64,000 nucleotides of DNA from Alkalibacter rhizosphaerae (GTDB taxonomy: Bacteria; Bacillota; Clostridia; Eubacteriales; Alkalibacteraceae). This document shows, one piece after another, positions 28,304 to 35,838 of this stretch (position 1 is the first letter of the stretch; the number at the start of each line of letters is the position of its first letter). The translations under genes were made by a program, and so were the position numbers. Location of the stretch: NCBI RefSeq assembly GCF_017352215.1, contig NZ_CP071444.1:1736001-1800000 (forward strand). Direction: 5' to 3'. Below the pieces are notes generated by a model that had not been told where the DNA came from, made no database searches, and saw only the letters and a program-made list of their open reading frames with translations.

Positions 28304-29904
28304 GTCGTTATACATATACCGTGCGAGACGTTAAGATCCACGTAGACGAGCATCCGGAAGAACTGGGCGGTTACCTGCCCGGTCTTTTCCGTTTGGAGGA
28401 AGAAGATCTGGTGGACTGGACCATTGTATCCAAATCCGTGGATGCCAGAAAAAAGAATTCCGAAGGTGTTTATTTGGTATACAGTTTTCAAGTGACCTTG
28501 AAAAGACCCTGGGCTAAGAAAAAAATGAAGGGGTTTCGGGTGGAAAGATCCGATCCCAAGGAAGGGGTCCTGCCTTCCTTGGCGTCCATACCAGGGGAAC
28601 ATCCACCCCTGATCATCGGTTTCGGACCTGCCGGAATTTTTGCCGCAATGGTATTGGCCAAAGCCGGACTAAAACCAGTGGTGTTGGAGCGGGGAAAACC
28701 CATGGAACACCGGGTCGCCGATGTGGATGACTTTTGGAACCGGGGAGATCTCCGCGAAGAAAGCAACGTTCATTTTGGCGAAGGCGGTGCCGGGACGTTT
28801 TCCGACGGGAAGCTCACCACCCGTGTCAACAGCCCGTACAACCAGCAGATCCTTCAGTGGTTTTACGAACACGGAGCACCGGAAGAGATCTTGTATCTAA
28901 ACAAGCCCCATATCGGGACGGACCGGCTTCGGGAAGTGATCCGTGGATTGCGGGAACGCATCTGCTCCCTGGGGGGAAAAGTGCTTTTTGAATCGAAAGT
29001 GGAAGAAATGGTTCTCCAGGAGGACGGATCCTGGATCGTCACCATCCAGAACGGATCGACTCTACTTGGAAGCGATGTGATTCTGGCAACGGGACACAGC
29101 GCCACCGATGTATACCGCATGTTGGATCGAAAGAACATCATCATGGAACCGAAAGCCTTTGCCATCGGGCTTAGGATCGAGCATCCGGCCAGGCAGATCA
29201 ATGAAAGCCAATACGGCATCTATCATGACCGAAGCATTCTTGGGGCGGCATCCTACCAGCTGACCTACCGGGATCAAAGCGGACGGGGCGTATACACTTT
29301 CTGCATGTGTCCCGGGGGGCTGGTGGTTGCCTCCTCTTCCGAAAAGGAGACCGTGGTGGTCAACGGCATGAGTTACCATGCCAGGAATGGAAGCAACTCC
29401 AACAGTGCCGTGGTGGTGACCATCCATCCGGAAGATTATGGCAACACTACAGCAGGTGCCCTTTCCTATCTTCACAAATGGGAACATCAGGCTTTTTTAG
29501 AGGGGGGTGGAGGCTACGCCGCTCCCGTGCAGACGGTGGGGGACTTCTTGAAAGGACGTCCCAGCAAAGCATCAGGCAAAGTAAAACCCACCTACGAACC
29601 GGGAGTGACGTGGGGAGATCTTGATCGATGTCTGCCGACCTACGTCACCGATCCCATACGCCACGCTCTTTTGGATTTTGATCGAAAGATCCAGGGATTT
29701 GCCGACAACCATGCGGTTTTGACCGGCGTAGAGACCCGAACGTCGGCACCGGTGCGGATCCTTCGAAATCCGGAGACCCTGGAAGCCATCGGCAAAAGGA
29801 ATCTCTATCCCTGCGGGGAGGGAGCCGGTTATGCCGGAGGGATCATGAGTGCAGCGGTGGATGGGTTGAAAGTCGGATCAAAAATCGCGGAGAAATACCG
29901 ATGA
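28300..29904 (+). CDS. NAD(P)/FAD-dependent oxidoreductase, COG2509 type
   Basis: A 534-residue flavoprotein of unknown substrate. After an N-terminal domain of about 90 residues comes a dinucleotide-binding motif PLIIGFGPAGIFAAM, then VHFGEGGAGTFSDGKLTTR, which is diagnostic for the COG2509 group, and a C-terminal FAD contact GEGAGYAGGIMSAA. It starts in an ATGA overlap with cdaR, so it is translated with the c-di-AMP genes. The functional link is inferred from position only. Confidence 0.88.
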   Translation: MSRYTYTVRDVKIHVDEHPEELGGYLPGLFRLEEEDLVDWTIVSKSVDARKKNSEGVYLVYSFQVTLKRPWAKKKMKGFRVERSDPKEGVLPSLASIPGEHPPLIIGFGPAGIFAAMVLAKAGLKPVVLERGKPMEHRVADVDDFWNRGDLREESNVHFGEGGAGTFSDGKLTTRVNSPYNQQILQWFYEHGAPEEILYLNKPHIGTDRLREVIRGLRERICSLGGKVLFESKVEEMVLQEDGSWIVTIQNGSTLLGSDVILATGHSATDVYRMLDRKNIIMEPKAFAIGLRIEHPARQINESQYGIYHDRSILGAASYQLTYRDQSGRGVYTFCMCPGGLVVASSSEKETVVVNGMSYHARNGSNSNSAVVVTIHPEDYGNTTAGALSYLHKWEHQAFLEGGGGYAAPVQTVGDFLKGRPSKASGKVKPTYEPGVTWGDLDRCLPTYVTDPIRHALLDFDRKIQGFADNHAVLTGVETRTSAPVRILRNPETLEAIGKRNLYPCGEGAGYAGGIMSAAVDGLKVGSKIAEKYR

Positions 29905-29919
29905 ATGGAAAATTGTTCC

Positions 29920-29949
29920 TTGTTAGAAAAGCCTTTTATACGATATAAT
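29920..29949 (+). promoter_or_regulatory. Promoter of the branched-chain aminotransferase gene
   Basis: TTGTTA (29920-29925), 18-bp spacer, TATAAT (29944-29949), 48 bp before the start codon. Confidence 0.55.
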
Positions 29950-29996
29950 AGGAAAAATAAATTAGAATGAGAAACATTCAGAAAGTGGGATGCAGC

Positions 29997-31058
29997 ATGG
30001 AAATTCGAATCACGAAGAACGACGCTCCGAAGCAAAAACCGGATGAAAACAATCTGGGGTTTGGCAATTACTTTACGGACCACATGTTTGTCATGGATTA
30101 TGACTTGGAAAAAGGATGGCACGATCCAAGGATCGAACCCTATGGTCCATTGTCTTTGGATCCATCAGCCATGGTTTTTCACTACGGCCAGGAAACTTTT
30201 GAGGGGTTGAAAGCCTATAGAAACGACCAGGGGAACATTCAATTGTTCCGCGTCATGGACAATTTGAATCGGCTCAATCAATCCAATGAACGGATGTGCA
30301 TACCGACCCTGGATGTAGAAGCCATGTTCCAGGGCATCAAGGAATTGATCCTGTTGGACGGAGACTGGGTCCCTTCCCAACCGGGAACTTCCTTGTACGT
30401 GCGTCCCTTTGTGATCGCTACGGATCCTTTCCTGGGGGTTCGACCAGCCTCCACTTACAAATTTCTCGTCATTCTGTCACCCGTTGGCGCCTATTACAAG
30501 GGTGGTCTCAATCCGACCCGGATCTATGTGGAAGAGTATTATGTTCGGGCTGTTGCCGGAGGGACCGGTTTTGCAAAGACCGGAGGGAACTATGCAGCCA
30601 GTCTGAAAGCCCAGGTGGAAGCCAATGAAAAAGGGTACAACCAGGTGTTGTGGCTGGACGGAAAAGAACACAAGTACATCGAAGAAGTTGGCACCAGCAA
30701 TGCCTTTTTCAAGATCGACGGGAAAGTCTACACAGCACCTCTGGAGGGGAGCATCCTGTCCGGGATCACCAGAAATTCCACCATCACCTTGTTGAAAGAC
30801 TGGGGTTTGGAAGTGGTGGAAGAGAAGATGACCATCCAGCAGCTGGCAGAGCATCACAAGGCAGGTCGGTTGGAAGAAGCATTTGCAACCGGTACTGCTG
30901 CCGTCATCTCCCCCATCGGAGTACTGGGATGGCAGGGTGAAGACTTAGTGATCAACGACAACCAGATCGGCGAGGTCTCTCAAAAACTTTACGATACCAT
31001 GACAGCCATCCAATATGGAAAAGTGGAAGACGAATTCGGCTGGGTGATACAACTGTAA
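29997..31058 (+). CDS. ilvE: Branched-chain amino acid aminotransferase
   Basis: PLP enzyme exchanging amino groups between Leu/Ile/Val and 2-oxoglutarate. The 353-residue length and motifs match the large BCAT group: FGNYFTDHMFVMDY, HYGQETFEGLKAY, RPFVIATDPFLGVRP, and the PLP lysine in TGGNYAASLKAQ. ATG 29997 was chosen because the family starts MEIRITKND; an earlier in-frame ATG (29967) has no spaced ribosome site. Monocistronic, with its own promoter and terminator. Confidence 0.93.
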   Translation: MEIRITKNDAPKQKPDENNLGFGNYFTDHMFVMDYDLEKGWHDPRIEPYGPLSLDPSAMVFHYGQETFEGLKAYRNDQGNIQLFRVMDNLNRLNQSNERMCIPTLDVEAMFQGIKELILLDGDWVPSQPGTSLYVRPFVIATDPFLGVRPASTYKFLVILSPVGAYYKGGLNPTRIYVEEYYVRAVAGGTGFAKTGGNYAASLKAQVEANEKGYNQVLWLDGKEHKYIEEVGTSNAFFKIDGKVYTAPLEGSILSGITRNSTITLLKDWGLEVVEEKMTIQQLAEHHKAGRLEEAFATGTAAVISPIGVLGWQGEDLVINDNQIGEVSQKLYDTMTAIQYGKVEDEFGWVIQL

Positions 31059-31101
31059 TAAACATGCGTCCTTTATTGGGCGCATGTTTATCTTTTTTTT
31101 T
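31059..31101 (+). terminator. Intrinsic terminator after ilvE
   Basis: Ten-bp perfect stem (31059-31068 with 31081-31090), 12-base loop, then a T-rich run ending in nine T. Confidence 0.88.
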
Positions 31102-31204
31102 GGAAACCTTTACATCATTCCTTCCTGTGGCATATTAAAAAGACATGTGATAAAATGATAAAAACTTGGATTATATGTGAAATTGTTTTTAGGGAGGGTT
31201 TTTT

Positions 31205-32941
31205 ATGATGAAAAACGGTATTGGAGCATCACCGGGGATCGCTATCGCAAAAGCATTTGTTCTCAAACACGAGGAAATCATCATACAGACGGAACCAGCG
31301 GAAAGTACAGCAGCGGAGATGGAAAGATTGGATAAAGCATTGGTCCAGTCGAAAGAACAACTTGGGAAAATATATGAAAAGGCGGCCCAGGAGCTGGGAG
31401 AAGAGGAAGCCAGGATCTTTACGGCTCATTTGATGGTCTTGGACGATCCGGAGTTTGTGGGTCAGATCCGGGAAGTCATTGAAGGACAATCTCTTGCCGC
31501 CGACAACGCCACCAAGCAGGTGACCGACATGTTCGTGGGCATCTTCGACGCCATGGAAGATGAATACATGAAGGAAAGAGCCGCCGACATTCGGGATGTA
31601 GGGGGACGACTGATCCGCAACATCCTTGGGATCAAGGATCCGGATCTGAGCACGATCCAGGACGAAGTGATCATCATTGCTTACGACTTGACGCCGTCGG
31701 ATACGGCATTGATGAACAAGGAAAAGGTCCTTGGTTTTGCTACGGACATTGGTGGACGAACATCCCATACGGCCATCATGGCAAGAAGTCTGGAGATCCC
31801 GGCAGTTTTGGGTCTGAAGGACATCACGACAGGGGCCAAGGATGGGGATCTGGTCATCGTGGATGGCAACAGTGGAGAGGTGCTGGTCGATCCGGATGAA
31901 GAAACCCGAAAAGCCTATGAGAAAAAACAGGAAGAGTATCTGGCCTTTGTGGAAGAGCTGGCCCAGCTGAAAGAACTGCCGGCTAAGACCCTGGACGGTA
32001 CGGAAGTGGAACTGGTGGGAAACATCGGCACACCCAAGGACGTAGAAGGCATCCTGCGAAACGGCGGAACTGGAGTAGGCTTGTATCGAACCGAGTTTTT
32101 GTACATGGACAGCGATAAAATGCCCGATGAGGAAAAACAATACAAAGCCTACAAGGAAGTGTTGGAAAGCATGGGGGAACACCCGGTGATCATCCGAACT
32201 CTGGACATCGGTGGAGATAAAAAGCTCCCCTATTTGAAACTGGAAGATGAAATGAATCCATTTTTGGGCTTGCGGGCCGTTCGGTTGTGCTTCGTGGAAG
32301 AGGAACTCTTCAAGACTCAACTGCGGGCCATACTCCGAGCAGGTGTCTACGGCAATGCCCACATCATGTTTCCCATGATCTCCAACGTCCAGGAGGTGCG
32401 CCAGGCCAAGGCGATCCTGGAGGAGTGCAAGGAAGAGCTGAAAAAAGAAGGAATTTCTTTTGACGAAAATATAAAAGTTGGTATAATGGTAGAGATTCCA
32501 TCTGCAGCAGTTACGGCGGACATCATCGCAAAAGAAGTTGATTTTTTCAGCATAGGAACCAACGATCTGTGCCAGTATGCCCTGGCAGTGGATCGGATGA
32601 ACGAAACCGTAAGTTATCTGTACCAGCCTTTGTCTCCCGCGATCCTTCGGTTGGTCAAAATGGTCATCGAGGCTTCCCACCAAGGGAAAGCAGCCAAGTT
32701 TACCGGAATGTGTGGGGAACTGGCAGGAGATCCAAGAGCGGCATTGATCTTGCTGGGATTGGGGTTGGATGAATTCAGCATGAGCGGATCATCCATTCCG
32801 CAGATCAAAAAGATCATCCGCAGCGTGAGCATGGAACAGGCAAAAGAAATTGCAGAAAAAGCGCTGACGCTGGATACGGAAGAAGCAGTCGTAGCCATGG
32901 TGGAAGAGGAATTGAAAAATCTTGATATTACATTGATGTAG
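31205..32941 (+). CDS. ptsI: Phosphoenolpyruvate-protein phosphotransferase (enzyme I)
   Basis: Starts the PTS phosphorelay by moving phosphate from PEP to HPr. 578 residues: N-terminal HPr-binding helices, swivelling domain with active His188 in GGRTSHTAIMARS, and the C-terminal PEP-binding barrel with FLYMDSDKMP and GTNDLCQYALAVDR. ATG 31205 follows AGGGAGGG. ptsH follows after 10 bp, so the order is ptsI-ptsH, the reverse of most Bacillota. Confidence 0.96.
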   Translation: MMKNGIGASPGIAIAKAFVLKHEEIIIQTEPAESTAAEMERLDKALVQSKEQLGKIYEKAAQELGEEEARIFTAHLMVLDDPEFVGQIREVIEGQSLAADNATKQVTDMFVGIFDAMEDEYMKERAADIRDVGGRLIRNILGIKDPDLSTIQDEVIIIAYDLTPSDTALMNKEKVLGFATDIGGRTSHTAIMARSLEIPAVLGLKDITTGAKDGDLVIVDGNSGEVLVDPDEETRKAYEKKQEEYLAFVEELAQLKELPAKTLDGTEVELVGNIGTPKDVEGILRNGGTGVGLYRTEFLYMDSDKMPDEEKQYKAYKEVLESMGEHPVIIRTLDIGGDKKLPYLKLEDEMNPFLGLRAVRLCFVEEELFKTQLRAILRAGVYGNAHIMFPMISNVQEVRQAKAILEECKEELKKEGISFDENIKVGIMVEIPSAAVTADIIAKEVDFFSIGTNDLCQYALAVDRMNETVSYLYQPLSPAILRLVKMVIEASHQGKAAKFTGMCGELAGDPRAALILLGLGLDEFSMSGSSIPQIKKIIRSVSMEQAKEIAEKALTLDTEEAVVAMVEEELKNLDITLM

Positions 32942-32951
32942 GAGGAATAAC

Positions 32952-33218
32952 ATGTTTAGTAAGGAAATCACCATTATGAACGCAACAGGGTTGCATGCCA
33001 GACCGGCTTCCATGTTTGTACAGGAAGCAGGCAAGTACAAATCAGACATCCACGTTGTAAAGGACGGGAAAAAGATCAATGCAAAGAGCATCATGGGGAT
33101 CATGGCCGGCGGGATCGCCAAAGGCACCCAAGTCGTCATCGAAGCGGAAGGCGAAGATGAAGAAACAGCGGTAGAGGCATTGGTTGCCTTGATCGAAAGC
33201 AAATTCGGCGAAGAATAA
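32952..33218 (+). CDS. ptsH: Phosphocarrier protein HPr
   Basis: An 88-residue PTS phosphocarrier. His15 in GLHARPAS accepts phosphate from enzyme I. Ser46 in NAKSIMGIM is the site used by HPr kinase in Gram-positive carbon catabolite control, so CcpA-type regulation is expected. GGAGG precedes the start; a terminator follows. Confidence 0.96.
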   Translation: MFSKEITIMNATGLHARPASMFVQEAGKYKSDIHVVKDGKKINAKSIMGIMAGGIAKGTQVVIEAEGEDEETAVEALVALIESKFGEE

Positions 33219-33232
33219 AAAAATGCGAAAAA

Positions 33233-33255
33233 GACCTGCGAGAGCGGGTTTTTTT
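33233..33255 (+). terminator. Intrinsic terminator after ptsH
   Basis: Six-bp stem (33234-33239 with 33244-33249), GAGA loop and seven T. Confidence 0.8.
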
Positions 33256-33340
33256 CATAGAATCGACTCCCGATTTGTTTAATGAAAAGTGATATGGGTA
33301 TCAATCAAAGACATAAGAGTAAAACGAAGGAGGAATTTGT

Positions 33341-33724
33341 ATGTCAAAAAGCACCAATTTTCTTAGTGGGGTTTTAATAGGTACGGTGATCGGAGGTTTG
33401 GCCGGAATTTTGCTGGCTCCGGAGTCTGGTAAGGACACAGTGAAGAAGTTGAAAGACCTGGGTGAAGACTTTGCCGACAACGTAAAGGATTTCAGTTCGG
33501 AAGCCTTGGAACAAGGAAAAGAGTATAAAGGAAATTTTGAGAAAAAAGTTGGGGATCTGTCGGAAAAAGTAGGCGAAAAAATATCCGTTTACAAAGACAG
33601 CATCGATGAGAAACTGGCGGAAGTTCGCGGATCCATTGAAGAAGCAATGGATGAACTGGAAGACGAAGTAGATGTAGTAAAAGAAGAAGTAGAAGAGAAA
33701 ATAGACGCCGGCACAGAGGTGTAA
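33341..33724 (+). CDS. YtxH domain protein
   Basis: A 127-residue protein. The N-terminal glycine-rich membrane segment FLSGVLIGTVIGGLAGILLAP is followed by ESGKDT, the YtxH family hallmark, then a long charged helix likely to form a coiled coil. Related proteins are induced under general stress in bacilli. It is followed by a DUF948-like protein and an RsbV/RsbW/sigma module, an arrangement consistent with envelope stress. ATG follows GGAGG. Confidence 0.85.
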   Translation: MSKSTNFLSGVLIGTVIGGLAGILLAPESGKDTVKKLKDLGEDFADNVKDFSSEALEQGKEYKGNFEKKVGDLSEKVGEKISVYKDSIDEKLAEVRGSIEEAMDELEDEVDVVKEEVEEKIDAGTEV

Positions 33725-33748
33725 AGACAAACGACAAGGGTGATATCT

Positions 33749-34120
33749 ATGTTTCAAAATGCAAATCTGTGGGAAGCGGGCATTCTGTTGATCGGAGTGG
33801 CGTTTGTCATTGGAGCGATCTATCTGGCAATGGTACTCAAGAAGTTATCGAAGACCCTGGAGGATGCCAATGCCATCATCGTAGACAATCGAAAAGCCAT
33901 TGAATTGATCATGAATGAAGTGGAGACCATAACGAGAAATTCCTCCATGGTCGTGGAAGATGTGCAGGAGACAGTGGGCTCTTTGAAAAAGTCCGTTGTA
34001 GACGTGGAAAAAACGGTAAAAACATCAAAAAACTATGTCCTGTCTCCGATCCTGAAATCGGTCACATACGCCCAAGCCGCCATGAGAGTGTTCGGAAGAA
34101 AATCGAAAAAGAAGAAATAA
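33749..34120 (+). CDS. DUF948-like membrane-anchored coiled-coil protein
   Basis: A 123-residue protein with an N-terminal membrane helix (about residues 7-29) and a long amphipathic helical region, ending in a strongly basic tail (GRKSKKKK). This resembles DUF948 (YtxG-like) proteins, which commonly accompany YtxH. ATG 33749 is correctly spaced from AAGGGTG at 33736-33742; the in-frame GTG 33740 overlaps that site. Function is unknown. Confidence 0.7.
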   Translation: MFQNANLWEAGILLIGVAFVIGAIYLAMVLKKLSKTLEDANAIIVDNRKAIELIMNEVETITRNSSMVVEDVQETVGSLKKSVVDVEKTVKTSKNYVLSPILKSVTYAQAAMRVFGRKSKKKK

Positions 34121-34122
34121 TG

Positions 34123-34159
34123 AGTTGATGACGAGGAAACCTCTGGTTTCCTCTCAACT
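34123..34159 (+). other. Intergenic hairpin before the anti-anti-sigma gene
   Basis: A 9-bp perfect stem (34133-34141 with 34145-34153, loop TCT) extended by AGTTGA/TCAACT after a four-base bulge. No T-run follows. It could be a weak terminator separating the YtxH/DUF948 genes from the sigma module, or an operator. Confidence 0.55.
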
Positions 34160-34182
34160 TGTGTAAGGGGGAAATGAAACGC

Positions 34183-34482
34183 ATGCTGACGATTAACATG
34201 CTGGAAGAAACGGAACGTTGGACCGTAGCTTTGAATGGAGAAGTGGATATTTATACAGTAGACATGCTCAAGGAAAAGTTGGAAGCGGTCAAAGATGTAG
34301 AAGGAAAAGAGATCGTATTTGATCTGAAGAAGCTGGACTATATCGACAGTACGGGCTTAGGCGCCATCATTGGCGTAAAGGGAAAGAATCCTAAAGCATC
34401 CATCCGGGTGATCAACATGAAGTCCAATGTGGCACGATTGTTTGAGATTACTGGATTGGACAAGATTTTTGCAACAGAGTAA
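34183..34482 (+). CDS. STAS-domain anti-sigma factor antagonist (RsbV/SpoIIAA type)
   Basis: A 99-residue single STAS domain. Phosphorylatable serine in DYIDSTGLGAI (about residue 57) is the family regulatory site: when dephosphorylated, the protein sequesters the anti-sigma kinase. ATG 34183 is well spaced from AAGGGGG; ATG 34174 is too close. It is followed by the RsbW-like kinase and sigma factor, forming a complete partner-switching module. Confidence 0.9.
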   Translation: MLTINMLEETERWTVALNGEVDIYTVDMLKEKLEAVKDVEGKEIVFDLKKLDYIDSTGLGAIIGVKGKNPKASIRVINMKSNVARLFEITGLDKIFATE

Positions 34483-34499
34483 CCAGTGGAGGGAAATAT

Positions 34500-34928
34500 A
34501 TGGAAATGCAAAAAATGGAAGAACAAGTGAAAATTTCATTAACGTTGCCTGGGGTACCGGAATATGTCAGCGTTGCCCGTTTGACACTGTCCGGCGTTGC
34601 CAGCCGCATGGGGTTCAACGTGGATGCCATCGAAGATTTGAAAGTCGCAGTCAGTGAAGCCTGCACCAATGCCATGAAGCATGGCTGCCTGGTGCCTAAG
34701 GATCAATACCATGTTGATTACATTGTATCTGACAAGACGTTGATCATCGATGTATGCGACAAGGGGCGAGGTTTCATGGTTTCGGACATCGGGGAACCGG
34801 ATCTGGGAAATCCCAGGGAAAACGGATTGGGGTTGTACATCATCCGCACCTTGATGGATGAAGTGGAAGTCACCAGCTCCAACGAAAAAGGCACCGTTGT
34901 TCGCATGATCAAACAGTTAGAGGAGTAA
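34500..34928 (+). CDS. Anti-sigma factor serine kinase (RsbW/SpoIIAB type)
   Basis: A 142-residue GHKL ATPase. The N-box is seen as SEACTNAMKHG, the G1 box as DKGRGF and the G2 region as ENGLGLYIIRTL. It binds and inhibits the adjacent sigma factor and phosphorylates the STAS partner. The order antagonist-kinase-sigma with 17- and 3-bp gaps indicates one operon. Confidence 0.9.
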   Translation: MEMQKMEEQVKISLTLPGVPEYVSVARLTLSGVASRMGFNVDAIEDLKVAVSEACTNAMKHGCLVPKDQYHVDYIVSDKTLIIDVCDKGRGFMVSDIGEPDLGNPRENGLGLYIIRTLMDEVEVTSSNEKGTVVRMIKQLEE

Positions 34929-34931
34929 TCT

Positions 34932-35714
34932 ATGGGCAAGGACGTTACGACAAAAAACGACGAAAAGAAGCTACTAAAGAAAAAATACACCGAAGGATTG
35001 TTTGAACGATACATTGCCACGAAAGACGTCGAGATTCGAAATGAAATATTCAAAGAATTCATGTACATTCCCGAGATCCTATCAAAAAAGTATATCAACA
35101 AGGGAGTGGACTATGAAGATATTTTTCAAGTGGCCAGTTTAGGACTTATTTACGCCATTGAGCGGTACGATCCCTCAAAAGGGTATGAGTTTTCCAGTTT
35201 TGCCACACCGACCATATTGGGGGAGATCAAGAAATATTTTAGGGACAAGGAGTGGATCATCAAAGTACCAAGAAGGATCCAGGAGCTTTCCCGTAAAATA
35301 AACATGTCCAAAGACCATCTTCAACACAAATTGATGCGGCCGCCGACCATACGGGACATCGCAGAATACCTGGAGGTTTCGGAAGAAGAAGTGATCGAAG
35401 CCATGGAAGGAAGCTACGCATATTCTCCAACGTCTCTCGATGTTCGAATCAGCAATTCCAAAGATGAAAACGATCTGTCTCTCTTTGAAGTGTTGGGTAT
35501 GGAAGACCAGAACATTTCCGAAGTGGAAGACAAGGACCTGATCAAAAATATATTTGCGGAAATGGACGAATACGACCGCAAGATCATCATCGACCGATAC
35601 TACAACAACAAAAGCCAAAGTGATATTGCCAGCGAGCTGGGGGTTTCTCAAATGACCATATCCCGTCTGGAAAAGAAAATCATCAAAAAATTGCGGGATC
35701 GCATCAGTTATTGA
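34932..35714 (+). CDS. SigB/SigF/SigG-family RNA polymerase sigma factor, SigB-like
   Basis: A 260-residue group 3 sigma factor. Region 2 contains DYEDIFQVASLGLIYAIERYD and FSSFATPTILGEIKKYFRDK; region 4 has an HTH with QSDIASELGVSQMTISRLEKK. FLRDK-type and VPRRIQEL motifs resemble SigB more than SigF. With the upstream RsbV/RsbW pair it should direct a stress or developmental regulon. There is no RsbX or RsbU gene here, so the input signal is encoded elsewhere. Confidence 0.9.
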   Translation: MGKDVTTKNDEKKLLKKKYTEGLFERYIATKDVEIRNEIFKEFMYIPEILSKKYINKGVDYEDIFQVASLGLIYAIERYDPSKGYEFSSFATPTILGEIKKYFRDKEWIIKVPRRIQELSRKINMSKDHLQHKLMRPPTIRDIAEYLEVSEEEVIEAMEGSYAYSPTSLDVRISNSKDENDLSLFEVLGMEDQNISEVEDKDLIKNIFAEMDEYDRKIIIDRYYNNKSQSDIASELGVSQMTISRLEKKIIKKLRDRISY

Positions 35715-35838
35715 CGGACCTTCTTGTTTTTGTGTGGAAAAAACGCTGAAAATATTATAAAATAGTCCTATCAAACGATTTTCTGTGCAATTGTATGGAT
35801 ATGTATACAAAAATTACAATGAGCGAGGGGGAGCAACA

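Noticed and set aside
31229-32683. 484-codon minus-strand frame within ptsI
   Set aside because: Shadow of enzyme I.
34932-35714. Sporulation factor SigF
   Set aside because: The antagonist-kinase-sigma order fits spoIIA too, but region 2/3 motifs resemble SigB more; no sporulation genes are nearby.
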